Below the pieces are notes generated by a model. That model was not told where the DNA came from and made no database searches. It was given only the letters and a program-made list of their open reading frames with translations. Positions 42,905 to 50,888 of a stretch of 64,000 nucleotides of DNA are shown here, one piece after another. Both the position numbers and the translations under genes were made by a program. Origin of the DNA: an uncultured Bacteroidota bacterium (GTDB taxonomy: Bacteria; Bacteroidota; Bacteroidia; Bacteroidales; P3); contig CACXXO010000009.1 in assembly GCA_902771735.1 (NCBI GenBank), forward strand, positions 1 through 64,000, read 5' to 3'. Each line of letters begins with the position of its first letter. Within the stretch, counting starts at the first letter, position 1.

Positions 42905-43593
42905 ATCGAGAGTTTTCCGTCTTTCAACACCGGTACCACAGGGCAGGTGTTGAGTTTGAATGCAAATTCTATGTCGGCTTGGGCGCCAAAGCCCTGCAGA
43001 CGATGCACATGAGAAGCGTCGCGACAGTAGTCGAAAGGATTCCGTTCGGCCTGCTTCCACAAGGCCAACGCCATGTGGGCGGCATCACCGAAGCCCTCCC
43101 CCACTCTGTCGATGATGGCGCCAGCCACCAAAGTGTCCTCTATGCAAAAGTCGTTCTGCCAACCACTGCACAGCAGCACCGTGTCCCGGTTCTCCTGCCG
43201 CAGTCTTTCACACAGAGCATCGATATTGGCGAAAGCTCCCACCAGCGTCAGTGAAGCGTCGGCACCGCGCAGGATGCTCACCGTGCCGTTGGTGGTGCTG
43301 TAGGCCAGGCGCACACCACTCATGTCCTTGCTCATGTATTCCGTGGGCGAATTGCCGTAGTCCGAGCCCTGCAGTTTCTTACCCCCACGCTCGGCAGCCA
43401 GCGAATAGCCCAACTGGCGGTATCCCGCCAAAGCCTCCAGGCTGTCCAGCGGCACCACTTCGCAACACCCCGCCTGGAAGGCGGCACAGACAGCCGTGGT
43501 GGCACGCAGCACATCAATGGCCACGGTGATATGGTTATCCCGAATGATTCGATGAGGATAAAGAGCCGGCGTGAGCGATACTTCGATTTTCAT
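42901..43593 (-). CDS. comB: 2-phosphosulfolactate phosphatase
   Basis: A 230-residue ComB family protein. Landmarks: VAIDVLRATTAVCAAF near residues 25-40, AAERGGKKLQGSDYGNSP, AYSTTNGTVSI and LCSGWQNDFCIEDTL with the metal-site acidic residues. ComB removes phosphate from 2-phosphosulfolactate to yield sulfolactate, known from coenzyme M synthesis in archaea and from many bacteria where its role is less clear. No other coenzyme M genes are seen. It overlaps the PAP2 gene and lies in a run that includes a SulP transporter. Confidence 0.92.
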   Translation of the reverse strand: MKIEVSLTPALYPHRIIRDNHITVAIDVLRATTAVCAAFQAGCCEVVPLDSLEALAGYRQLGYSLAAERGGKKLQGSDYGNSPTEYMSKDMSGVRLAYSTTNGTVSILRGADASLTLVGAFANIDALCERLRQENRDTVLLCSGWQNDFCIEDTLVAGAIIDRVGEGFGDAAHMALALWKQAERNPFDYCRDASHVHRLQGFGAQADIEFAFKLNTCPVVPVLKDGKLSI

Positions 43594-43606
43594 GTCTCGT
43601 GGAAGT

Positions 43607-44389
43607 TCAGTCTTGTTCGGTCAACTCGGTATACATCTCGCTCTGCTGCATCTGCACACTGCCGTCGGGGAAAATGACGAGGTTGAAATACTCGGGATGC
43701 GAACGAATGTATCGTTCGGTGCTGTGCTCGCGGGCACGCTTGCCGGCAGGCAGGTCTTTGAGGACATATTTGTTCAGAGTCTCCACCAGGCGGCAACGTT
43801 GAGCAGTCTCCAGGTCGCAGCCATATTTCAAAGCGAAAGCCTCGTCGTCACGCAACGGCAGCGGGTTCCCCTTGAAGTCGGTGGGAAGAATCTTTTTTGC
43901 GGCTACAGAGACATGCAACAACTCATTGTTGCTCACCGTCGAGCGCAACACATACTCTGCCTCCACGGTCCAACTGTTCGATGTATTGGCCCATTTGTAA
44001 ATGGTGATGAAGAGTATGGCGTCGATGCCGAGGACACTTTTGTAGTCGCTGATATCCTCGTTACGAAGTTGCTTTCCTGTGCGCCATTCAGTGGCTGCAA
44101 TCTGGGCCGACGCCAACGGCCCCGGCACATAGTAGCCGTTGTATACCAGCGGGTCGGTGGCGGTGAGGAAGAGCTGTTGGGCCGCGATGTTGAGCGAGAG
44201 GTTGTAGAGAGAGTCTTCGGGAGTGCGGAGGGCCATACGGGGCGAAAGATCGTTGAGCGGCGCCACATAAATCACCGTCGGACGCTCCTTGTAGATGTCG
44301 CTGTACGACTCGAGTTTCTTCTCGCTCTTGCACGACACCGTCAGCAGCATCAACGCCGACATCACCATTATGGACACGTTCTTCCTCAT
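43607..44389 (-). CDS. DUF799 (GNA1162-like) lipoprotein
   Basis: A 260-residue lipoprotein (lipobox TVSC, Cys20) matching the DUF799/GNA1162 family, with VIYVAPLNDLSPRMAL and GYYVPGPLASAQIAA near residues 40-115. The family is related to TolB-like N-terminal folds and is found with DUF4810 and CsgG-like proteins in an outer-membrane-associated set. It overlaps the DUF4810 gene by 4 bp. The C-terminal 40 residues (SHPEYFNLVIFPDGS) are less conserved. Confidence 0.85.
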   Translation of the reverse strand: MRKNVSIMVMSALMLLTVSCKSEKKLESYSDIYKERPTVIYVAPLNDLSPRMALRTPEDSLYNLSLNIAAQQLFLTATDPLVYNGYYVPGPLASAQIAATEWRTGKQLRNEDISDYKSVLGIDAILFITIYKWANTSNSWTVEAEYVLRSTVSNNELLHVSVAAKKILPTDFKGNPLPLRDDEAFALKYGCDLETAQRCRLVETLNKYVLKDLPAGKRAREHSTERYIRSHPEYFNLVIFPDGSVQMQQSEMYTELTEQD

Positions 44390-45267
44390 TGCTTGTTTTT
44401 CTTTGCTTCCTCGCGGGCTTTCTTTTCGGCCTCGCGAGCAGCCTCCTTGGCTTTCTTCTCTTCTTTGCGCTGTGCCGCCTTCTGCTTGCGGTCGGCCTCG
44501 CGCTGTGCCTCGCGGGCTTTCTTCTCGGCCTTGCGGGCCTGTTCCTTCTCTTTCTTGGCCTGCTCCCGGTCGGCCTTGGCCTGGTTGCGGGCATCGATGA
44601 CAGCCTGCTTGGCGGCGGCTATCGAGTCGGCCACCGCTTGCTGTCTCAGGGCCTCCTCGGCCTGCTGTTTTTCCAGCATCTGACGTTTTTCAGTGGCAGA
44701 AAGCTCGATGGGTATCTTCACTGAGTCGATGGGGGTCTGCTTGCTGATCCAGGCCGTGTCGGTGCTGTCGATCACCGGAGCCACATAAGGCAAGGGTTGT
44801 AAAGCTTTCAGCGAGTCGTAGGCCCACTCGGCGAGTTGCGCCATATTGGCTGTATCGCCATAGGGCGACGACAGTGTATCGTCGAGCATGTCGGGCATCA
44901 GGCGCTGTTTGATTCTATACACCAGCCCGCGGCTCTCGGGGAAAGCCCTGACCTCGGCGTTGAGCATGCGGCAGGCGGTACCGGTATGTCCCATCAGGGC
45001 CAGTGTGACGCCATATTCGACATACATGCCGGGGTGCAACGTGTCGGCATAAATAGCCTTGTTGAGCGCCTCGCCATAGGAAGTGGCCAAGGCGTGCAGG
45101 CCTCCATAGGTGGGGAATGTCTGGTAGTTCAACACTTCGGCTCTCGGCATACCCACATATTCACCCGAGCATCCTTCCAAAAAGAAGAATGCAAAGACAA
45201 GAATGAAGAATCGGCTGGCGCGATGAGCCAGCGATTCCTTGCCCGACCATATAAACCAATTCTTCAT
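44386..45267 (-). CDS. DUF4810 lipoprotein with long charged coiled-coil tail
   Basis: A 293-residue lipoprotein (lipobox LEGC, Cys33) with a DUF4810 domain at residues about 50-120 (YGEALNKAIYADTLHPGMYVEYGVTLALMG). Residues 190-293 form one uninterrupted Lys/Glu/Ala/Arg-rich helix (EKEQARKAEKKAREAQRE), a tail probably spanning or binding the cell wall. DUF4810 and DUF799 genes are usually preceded by a CsgG-like gene; here rnpB lies 33 bp upstream and no CsgG gene is in the window. Confidence 0.85.
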   Translation of the reverse strand: MKNWFIWSGKESLAHRASRFFILVFAFFFLEGCSGEYVGMPRAEVLNYQTFPTYGGLHALATSYGEALNKAIYADTLHPGMYVEYGVTLALMGHTGTACRMLNAEVRAFPESRGLVYRIKQRLMPDMLDDTLSSPYGDTANMAQLAEWAYDSLKALQPLPYVAPVIDSTDTAWISKQTPIDSVKIPIELSATEKRQMLEKQQAEEALRQQAVADSIAAAKQAVIDARNQAKADREQAKKEKEQARKAEKKAREAQREADRKQKAAQRKEEKKAKEAAREAEKKAREEAKKNKQ

Positions 45268-45299
45268 TCTTTATTCCACATTCTTTATTTCAAAAAAAA

Positions 45300-45674
45300 A
45301 TAGCATGGGTCTGTAAGCCGGGTTCTGTCGTGTTCTATCATCAATCTATGACCGCCGTCACCGACGGCCTCTATCAACCTACCCCCCAATAATGCAGGCG
45401 AGCCTGCCCGCTGCCCGAAGGCTTATTGGTATATTTGGTCTTTCAGCCCATGAGGCTTGCCATCGTGCGCGTCACCGCGTCACGTCGTGGGCTCTTACCC
45501 CGCGTTTTCACCCTTGCCTTTTTTATTCTCGAAAGGCGGTTTCTTTTCTGTGGCGCTTTCTGTAGCCCTGCCCTTACGGACAAAACCCCTTCCCGTTAGG
45601 AAGCATGGTGGCTCGAGCTGCCCGGACTTTCCTCTCGGCATCGCTGCCCAGCGATAGAACGGCCCTTGCTATTT
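45300..45674 (-). ncRNA. rnpB: RNase P RNA
   Basis: Catalytic RNA of RNase P, which removes tRNA 5' leaders. On the minus strand the conserved 5' element GAGGAAAGTCCGGGC appears near 45640 and the 3' element ACAGAACCCGGCTTACAGA near 45315-45330. The ends pair as P1 (ATAGCAAGGG with CCCATGCTAT) and are followed by a T run (A at 45292-45300 on the plus strand), which would terminate it. A -7 box is at 45682-45689. Small ORFs within it are not genes. Confidence 0.96.
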
Positions 45675-45681
45675 TGGGATG

Positions 45682-45689
45682 CAAAAATA
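45682..45689 (-). promoter_or_regulatory. Promoter (-7 box) for rnpB
   Basis: Minus-strand TATTTTTG followed by CA, 8 bp before the inferred RNA 5' end. Confidence 0.7.
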
Positions 45690-45821
45690 CGAATTTTTCT
45701 TCAATTATAAAGCGAAAAGTGATATTCAACCCACAACTTATTGATAGTCAGCCGGGCTCTTTCTTCGAAAGGGTCCGGCCGATTGTTTTATTTTTTCTAT
45801 TCTCAATTCCTATTTTCCATT

Positions 45822-46643
45822 TTAGCGTATGATGGTCACAGTGCCTCTCTCTTGACAGGCACGACCGTCGGTGTCGCGATATTTGGCCACCCACACATAG
45901 GCGCCCTGCGGCATGGCGGTGCCGTTGCTTGTGCCGTCCCACTCAAACGACGGGTTCTCGCTCTTGAACACCTGGCGTCCGCCACGGTTGTAGATATAGA
46001 TATGGAAGTCGCTGACGGCAGAGTTGAACTTGAGCTTGAAGCGGCGGTTCTCGTCAACTTCGCCGTTGGGGACAATGACATTGGGTGCCCACATCAGGTT
46101 GTCGGTATGCTCCACGGGTCCTTTCGCCACGCCGGCATTCTCTCCGGCCGAGGCCTCGGTCACCGGTACCTCGGCTGCTGCGGGCTCTTCGTCCAAGACG
46201 GCAAGCGTTTGCGGCTCGGCAGCGGCAGTCTTGGCAGGGGCGCTCGGCGAGACACTGGGCTGCACAATCGCAGCCGCCGTCGTTGTCATCCCATTCTCTT
46301 CTGCCGGTTTCGCTTCGGCCGCTACCGAGGGAGTCTCCACCGGGCGGACGCTGCAGTTGGGGACCTCTTCCTTGAAGGAAACAACCTCCACATCGGGCTT
46401 CTTCTGAATCGAGTCCCGACTTGCAACCTGCTGCACGGCAGGAGCCTCAGCCGCCTTGGCCACCGTTGCCTGCGGCGCTGCCTCGGGTTCTCTGCCCGTA
46501 GCGGCCAGCACCACGACGACACCCACCACGCACAACGCGACAAATTCGCCTCCGATACGCATCCAGCGGCGACGCACCAGGCGTTTCTCTATCTTCTCAT
46601 AGAGGCCCTCGTCGGGCTGCACTTTGTATTCTTTCAGATTCAT
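45822..46643 (-). CDS. Membrane-anchored protein with CHU_C/T9SS type B-like C-terminal domain
   Basis: A 273-residue protein. Residues 1-28 are cytoplasmic and basic, 29-50 form a membrane segment (IGGEFVALCVVGVVVVLAATG), 51-185 are a Pro/Ala/Glu-rich linker, and 190-273 are a beta-sandwich with the gliding-motility-associated C-terminal pattern (APNVIVPNGEVDENRRF, VSDFHIYIYNRGGRQVF, FEWDGTSNG, PQGAYVWVAKY). It is 13 bp after an ECF sigma factor gene, so it may be its anti-sigma factor or a cell-surface output. A T9SS-type domain behind a non-cleaved anchor is unusual. Confidence 0.78.
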   Translation of the reverse strand: MNLKEYKVQPDEGLYEKIEKRLVRRRWMRIGGEFVALCVVGVVVVLAATGREPEAAPQATVAKAAEAPAVQQVASRDSIQKKPDVEVVSFKEEVPNCSVRPVETPSVAAEAKPAEENGMTTTAAAIVQPSVSPSAPAKTAAAEPQTLAVLDEEPAAAEVPVTEASAGENAGVAKGPVEHTDNLMWAPNVIVPNGEVDENRRFKLKFNSAVSDFHIYIYNRGGRQVFKSENPSFEWDGTSNGTAMPQGAYVWVAKYRDTDGRACQERGTVTIIR

Positions 46644-46656
46644 TTCGTTATATATT

Positions 46657-47169
46657 TCATTTCGTTAGCATATCTCTCAACATTCGCTTCGCCCGCGACA
46701 TCAACGTCCTCACATTGCCCACCGATGTCTTCAGCCGTGCGGCGGCCTCCTCTTCGGTCAACTCCTCCACTTCCAGCATGTTGAACACCGCTCTGGGACG
46801 CGGCGGAAGCAGCTGCAGTTTCATCACCACCTCTTCTCCGGCAAAAGTGTCGGGCTGGAACACCTCAGGTTCCGTCACCATCTCTTCGATATATTCCGTC
46901 CGCTTGGCACGTTTGCAGCGGTTGATACATTCGTTGACCATCACCTGATACACCCAGGCCATCACCTTCGAGGGGTCCCTCAACTTCCCGATGCCTTCAT
47001 ACACCTTGATATATCCCTCCTGCATCAGATCCTGCGCCGCATCGCGGTCGTGGCTGTAGCGCATACACACTCCCATGGCCATGGGTGCCGTCAGATCATA
47101 GAGCCGCTTCATCGCCCGGCGCTCGCGGTTCTTACATCCCTCGACCAGTTGTGTATATTCTTCGCTCAT
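46657..47169 (-). CDS. ECF-type RNA polymerase sigma factor
   Basis: A 170-residue sigma-70 family factor. Region 2 is at residues 20-90 (RRLYDLTAPMAMGVCMRY is close to the usual start; DAAQDLMQEGYIKVYEGI, VMAWVYQVMVNECINR) and region 4 at 115-165 (LPPRPRAVFNMLEVEELTEEE; TSVGNVRTLMSRAKRMLRD). Region 3 is absent, as in ECF factors. It is paired with the membrane-anchored T9SS-domain protein, which may control it. Confidence 0.93.
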   Translation of the reverse strand: MSEEYTQLVEGCKNRERRAMKRLYDLTAPMAMGVCMRYSHDRDAAQDLMQEGYIKVYEGIGKLRDPSKVMAWVYQVMVNECINRCKRAKRTEYIEEMVTEPEVFQPDTFAGEEVVMKLQLLPPRPRAVFNMLEVEELTEEEAAARLKTSVGNVRTLMSRAKRMLRDMLTK

Positions 47170-47288
47170 TTATCTTTATAGACACAATAGCGTGCCGGAA
47201 ATTTCATCATTAACAAAATTTAACAGTCCATGCAGGCAATACCAACGTAAACTACACGGAAACAAAACACCCCGGACAACAGTCACCC

Positions 47289-48002
47289 CTACACTGCCGA
47301 CAGGCCGACAATCACCGCCGCGCCGTCGACCACACGGAATTTCACCTCTCTGTCGCCAAACAGCATGCCGTATTCCCGCCCGGGGTCGTCCTGATAGTGC
47401 GGCCGGGGATCCTGGGCCAAGGCTTTCCTCAGCGCATCGGCCTCGCCATCAGGCATTCCCGACAAGCATCCTTCCGGATCGCTCACCGTCAGCAACTCGC
47501 GCGGTGCCTCGGCGGCAAACCCGCTGCGGGCGTCCTCATGGCTGTCGGCATAGGCGACATAGGGCTTGATGTCGAAAATGGGCGTACCGTCGACGAGGTC
47601 GGCGCCGGCCACCGTGAGCACAGGCCCGAGCCCCGGCTCCGTGCCGACATGCAACAGCCTCACCGACGACAAGCCTATGGGATTGGGTCTGAAGGGACTC
47701 CGCGAGGCGAAGACCCCCACCCTTTTGTTGCCGCCCAGGCGCGGCGGACGCACCGTGGGACTCCAAGACTCCTCAGTTTTTATACTCTTGGACTTTTCAT
47801 CTTTTTGACCATTTAAATGGAACCCCCAGAGGAGCCACACAAAGTCGAAACCCTCCAGTCCGCGGACCGCCTCCGCCACCCTGTATCCGGGTTCGAAAAC
47901 CACCCTGCAGGGCACCTCTAAGAGCCCTGCCTGACGCGGAACACCGAATTTCGTCTTAAACGGCGTCTCAATGTGTGCTATTTGCTTAAGTTCGAGTACC
48001 AT
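47289..48002 (-). CDS. trmO: tRNA (N6-threonylcarbamoyladenosine37-N6)-methyltransferase (TrmO)
   Basis: Methylates t6A37 in tRNA with SAM. The start MVLELKQIAHIETPFKTKFGVPRQ is the family opening; later RPPRLGGNKRVGVFASRSPFRPNPIGLSSV and GTPIFDIKPYVAYADS are the core. 237 residues from ATG 48002; five extra codons up to 48017 are only repeat DNA next to palindrome copy 4. The C-terminal third is the additional domain ending VVDGAAVIVGLSAV. Confidence 0.93.
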   Translation of the reverse strand: MVLELKQIAHIETPFKTKFGVPRQAGLLEVPCRVVFEPGYRVAEAVRGLEGFDFVWLLWGFHLNGQKDEKSKSIKTEESWSPTVRPPRLGGNKRVGVFASRSPFRPNPIGLSSVRLLHVGTEPGLGPVLTVAGADLVDGTPIFDIKPYVAYADSHEDARSGFAAEAPRELLTVSDPEGCLSGMPDGEADALRKALAQDPRPHYQDDPGREYGMLFGDREVKFRVVDGAAVIVGLSAV

Positions 48003-48020
48003 ACATCTACCTACCATCTA

Positions 48021-48076
48021 CCTACCAACACCCTACCAACTCCTACCATGGTAGGAGTTGGTAGGGTGTTGGTAGG
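48021..48076. repeat. CTACC palindrome, copy 4 (56 bp, perfect)
   Basis: 27-bp arms and a self-complementary AT centre (CTACCATGGTAG). Compared with copy 1 the arms have CAACACCC on the left and GGGTGTTG on the right instead of CAACGCCC/GGGCGTTG, a paired change that keeps the stem. It is between the TrmO start and the reductase stop, with palindrome copy D 55 bp to the right, as copy C accompanies copy 2. Confidence 0.95.
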
Positions 48077-48131
48077 GGGTTGGTAGGGGGTTTATATTAA
48101 CATTATTCCTTTCATTTGTCCTCTTCCGGGA

Positions 48132-48149
48132 GACGCGGCAGGCCGCGTC
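48132..48149. repeat. GAGACGCGGC palindrome, copy D
   Basis: 8-bp arms (GACGCGGC) around AG. It lies 11 bp after the reductase stop (48160). Confidence 0.75.
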
Positions 48150-48159
48150 ACAGGTGGGG

Positions 48160-49182
48160 TTATTTTGCCCTGTTTTTCCAGAAGGTCATGAAATCGTCCT
48201 TGTTGCGGACCAGCAGGTTGGGGGTGTCGAGGCCGTAGGGGCATTTCTGGACACACTGGTTGCAATGGAGGCAGCCGTCGATTTTTTCCATCTCGTGAAG
48301 CCATTCCTCTGTGAGGTAGACGCTGTGGGGGGCGCGGCGGAGGAAGAGCGACATGCGGTTGCAGTCCTGAATCTGGATGCCGGCGGGGCACGGCTGGCAG
48401 TAGCCGCAACCCCGGCAGAAGTCGCCGCTGAGCTCGCGACGGTCTTTCTCTATCACCTCCTGCATCGCGGGTGTGAGACGCGGCGGGTTGTCCTGGTAGG
48501 AGAGCCACTCGTCGAGCTCGCTCTCTTTCTGGATACCCCAGATGGGGGCCACGTGGGGATACTGGGCCAGGAAGGCATAGGCCACGGCGGAATGGGTGAT
48601 GAGGCCGCCGCTGAGGCCTTTCATGGCTATGAAGCCCATATTGGCCTGGCGCGTGCGCTCCACAATGTCGAGGTCGGCGTCGGAGGCCAGGTAGGAGAAG
48701 GGGTATTGGAGGGTCTCGTAGAGGCCGCTCTCGATGGCCTCGACGGCCACAAACTGGCGGTGGTTGGTGATGCCGACATGCAGCACCTTGCCTTGACGAA
48801 CAGCCTCCTGCATGGCCTCATAGAGGCCGGAGCCGTCGCCGGGCTTGGGGCAGAACGAGGGGTTGTGGAACTGGTAGAGGTCCACATAGTCGGTCTTGAG
48901 GAGGCGAAGGCTGGTCTCGAGGTCGCGCCAGAAGGCGTCGGCGGTGGTGGCGCCGGTCTTGGTGCTGATGACAACCTCCTTGCGGCGGCCCTGGAGGGCC
49001 ACGCCGAGTTTTTCTTCGCTGTCGGTATAGAAACGGGCGGTGTCGAAATAGTACATGCCGCCGTCGAGGGCACGGCGCACGAGGCGCACGGCGTCGGCCT
49101 CGCTGATGCGCTGGATGGGCAGGGCGCCGAAGCCGTTGCGCGGCACCACGAGTCCGCTGCGTCCGAGGGTGATGGTTTCCAT
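48160..49182 (-). CDS. Aldo/keto reductase with C-terminal 4Fe-4S ferredoxin domain
   Basis: A 340-residue fusion. Residues 1-245 are an aldo/keto reductase barrel: FGALPIQRI, GMYYFDTARFYTDSEEKLG (active Asp and Tyr), VVISTKTG (Lys), LYQFHNPS (His). Residues 255-320 hold two cysteine groups, CRGCGYCQPCP and CLHCNQCVQKCPYGLDTP, a ferredoxin-like pair. Such fusions are widespread in anaerobes and act as oxidoreductases of unknown substrate. Two palindromes follow the stop. Confidence 0.93.
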   Translation of the reverse strand: METITLGRSGLVVPRNGFGALPIQRISEADAVRLVRRALDGGMYYFDTARFYTDSEEKLGVALQGRRKEVVISTKTGATTADAFWRDLETSLRLLKTDYVDLYQFHNPSFCPKPGDGSGLYEAMQEAVRQGKVLHVGITNHRQFVAVEAIESGLYETLQYPFSYLASDADLDIVERTRQANMGFIAMKGLSGGLITHSAVAYAFLAQYPHVAPIWGIQKESELDEWLSYQDNPPRLTPAMQEVIEKDRRELSGDFCRGCGYCQPCPAGIQIQDCNRMSLFLRRAPHSVYLTEEWLHEMEKIDGCLHCNQCVQKCPYGLDTPNLLVRNKDDFMTFWKNRAK

Positions 49183-49267
49183 GATGAATCGGTTTTTTTC
49201 GTTATAACGCTATTAACGATAATATTAATGATTTATTATATATATTAATGAAAGGGCAAGCAAAAAA

Positions 49268-50017
49268 TCAACATGCTTTGGGGGTGCGGGGGATGATGCT
49301 GAGGAGCCAGCGCTGCTGCTCCACGCTGCGGAGGATGCCGTGTTCGAGGCGGCTGTAGGTGAAGGCACGTCCTTGGCGGTCGACAAAGAGGCTGGCGGCG
49401 GTGACCCAGCAGCCCGGGGCGCCGTCGGCGACACGCACCAGGGGCTCGCGACCGCCGAGCATGGCGGCGACCCAGAAATGGAGTGCGTTCTGTCCGCGGA
49501 GCCACCGTGCCGTGCGGCGGCGCCGCACGGGGTCCTCGCCAGGGAGCAGGTAGCCCAGCCCCTGCCGCAGGTCGCGCGCCACATCGCCATGCTGCTCCAC
49601 ATAGCTCTCGGCGACGAGGCGCAGCACCATCTCCTCGACGGCTGCTGCGCTGTCGTCGTCGACGGCGCGGGCGGCGGCAAAACGTAGGTCGGCATACACG
49701 GCGCCGGCCTGCCACCCCTTGTTTTTCGACACACCGGAATGACAATTTCGCACCGGCCGGTCGTCGTAGGCAGCACGGCGACGGAGGAAGGTGTCGAGGC
49801 GGTCGACCTGGTCGAGGCAGGCGTTGCCGAAGGCCAGGTCGCAGTGGTGCTCGGTGGCCTGAAGGAGGATATGTCGCTGCTCGCCATAGTCCTTGCCGGC
49901 ATCGACGAGGCTCTGGCACAGCGCCGCCGCCAGGACGGCGCCGTCCCGGAAGGTGGCGGCATCGAGGTGGATGCCGCAGTCGCGCTTCAACCAGTCTATC
50001 AGTAACATAATCTTCAT
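49268..50017 (-). CDS. Unrecognised protein, about 249 residues
   Basis: I do not recognise this protein. I start at ATG 50017 (MKIMLLIDWLKRDCGIHL), or ATG 50008 three codons on, because a promoter at 50050-50080 rules out most of the frame up to 50500. The sequence is largely helical and Arg/Ala-rich with a high number of charged residues (RDLRQGLGYLLPGEDPVRRRR), then a shorter mixed end (VRVADGAPGCWVTAASLFVDRQGR) that may form a small beta unit. No membrane segment or signal peptide. It is divergent from the HTH gene at 50216, with both promoters in the 200-bp space between them. Confidence 0.65.
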   Translation of the reverse strand: MKIMLLIDWLKRDCGIHLDAATFRDGAVLAAALCQSLVDAGKDYGEQRHILLQATEHHCDLAFGNACLDQVDRLDTFLRRRAAYDDRPVRNCHSGVSKNKGWQAGAVYADLRFAAARAVDDDSAAAVEEMVLRLVAESYVEQHGDVARDLRQGLGYLLPGEDPVRRRRTARWLRGQNALHFWVAAMLGGREPLVRVADGAPGCWVTAASLFVDRQGRAFTYSRLEHGILRSVEQQRWLLSIIPRTPKAC

Positions 50018-50049
50018 ACCCACCCTTTGGAGGAAAGGTTTCCAATGTG

Positions 50050-50080
50050 CAAAGATAGAAAATAAAACACAATAATGCAA
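50050..50080 (-). promoter_or_regulatory. Promoter for the 50017 gene
   Basis: Minus-strand TATCTTTG at 50050-50057 followed by CA; -33 TTG at 50078-50080; 20-bp spacer. The start codon is about 33 bp beyond the -7 box. Confidence 0.75.
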
Positions 50081-50175
50081 CCAAAATATCATCATAATAA
50101 CACCAAAACGACACCATCGACCCCACCGGTATGACACCTCTCCTGCCCCACCCCGCCGGACAACGGTATAGGGAG

Positions 50176-50183
50176 TACTTTTG
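50176..50183 (+). promoter_or_regulatory. Possible -7 box for the HTH gene
   Basis: TACTTTTG followed by CC, 33 bp before the ATG; no clear -33 element. Confidence 0.45.
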
Positions 50184-50215
50184 CCGCCGTAAACCCAAAA
50201 AGAAAGGAGAAAAAA

Positions 50216-50662
50216 ATGACAAAAGAAGCTTTGCAGGAGATCCTGCATGTATTGGAACTGGACTACGAGGCTGAACCTACGCTGGTCTATGTCTTCTATG
50301 CCACGCCCGACGGACGTGTGAACAACTTCAGCATCAGCGTGCGCCACGGCAGCACGATGAGCCGCAAGAAACTGGAAGAGCTGATGCGCCGCGAGTACCC
50401 AGCCACACGCGAGGGCACGGTGGTAGCCGTGGAGAAGCCCACAGACTGGCGTCCCATGGTGGAGTGGCTCGATACCGCCGAGGTCTGCCGTCTGCTGCAC
50501 ATCTCGAGAAAGACACTCTGGAAATGGACACGGAACGGGATGCTGACGCCGTCGAAGGTCAACAACGGACGTGTCTACTTCGACCGCAAGGAGATTGACA
50601 GGATGATACAGTCAAACGCCATCTGCGAAAACGGCCGACTCGACAAGACGGCAAAGAGGTAA
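50216..50662 (+). CDS. Helix-turn-helix (excisionase/MerR-like) protein
   Basis: A 148-residue protein. Residues 85-140 form a helix-turn-helix of the HTH_17 type (LDTAEVCRLLHISRKTLWKW; NNGRVYFDRKEIDRMI). The N-terminal half (residues 1-75) is an alpha/beta domain without clear relatives. A strong ribosome site (AAAGGAG, 6 bp before the ATG) is unusual for this phylum. It precedes the full DUF6266 gene by 226 bp on the same strand and may regulate it or act on nearby DNA; no transposase or integrase is near. Confidence 0.82.
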   Translation: MTKEALQEILHVLELDYEAEPTLVYVFYATPDGRVNNFSISVRHGSTMSRKKLEELMRREYPATREGTVVAVEKPTDWRPMVEWLDTAEVCRLLHISRKTLWKWTRNGMLTPSKVNNGRVYFDRKEIDRMIQSNAICENGRLDKTAKR

Positions 50663-50670
50663 AGTTTTTC

Positions 50671-50723
50671 AACGGCGAATTATGCGAATGACGCGAATTA
50701 AAAGATTCGTATAATTCGCCGTT
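50671..50723. repeat. Inverted repeat AACGGCGAATTAT... between the HTH and DUF6266 genes
   Basis: The arms AACGGCGAATTATGCGAA and TTCGTATAATTCGCCGTT pair almost perfectly around a 17-bp centre that itself repeats GCGAATT. It may be a small repeat element or a hairpin after the HTH gene. Between 50724 and 50888 a second weak pairing (GTTACC with GGTAAC near 50765-50805) lies in the DUF6266 leader. Confidence 0.75.
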
Positions 50724-50888
50724 CCAAAGAAAGGAGAACAGCCGTGTCACCATCCGTTACTTCATGTTACCTTTCGGGGAAAGCTGTTTACTTTTTGCAG
50801 GGTAACACCTTTCGGACCGTATATTGTCATTGTCGTCGCGACCGACAAAACAAACAAAATTATTAACCTTTTAAAAACATTAAAAATT

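Noticed and set aside
45457-45657. Small plus-strand ORF near 45.5 kb
   Set aside because: It lies inside RNase P RNA.
45753-45781. Hairpin GCCGGGCTCTTTC-TTC-GAAAGGGTCCGGC as terminator of the 45822 gene
   Set aside because: The T run is on the wrong side for the minus strand gene and there is no plus-strand gene to end, so its role is unclear.
47998-48017. Longer TrmO start at 48017
   Set aside because: The extra five residues are coded by the edge of palindrome copy 4; the family start MVLELKQIA is at 48002.
50216-50662. Mobile element suggested by an excisionase-like HTH gene
   Set aside because: No integrase, transposase, attachment repeat or conjugation gene is nearby.
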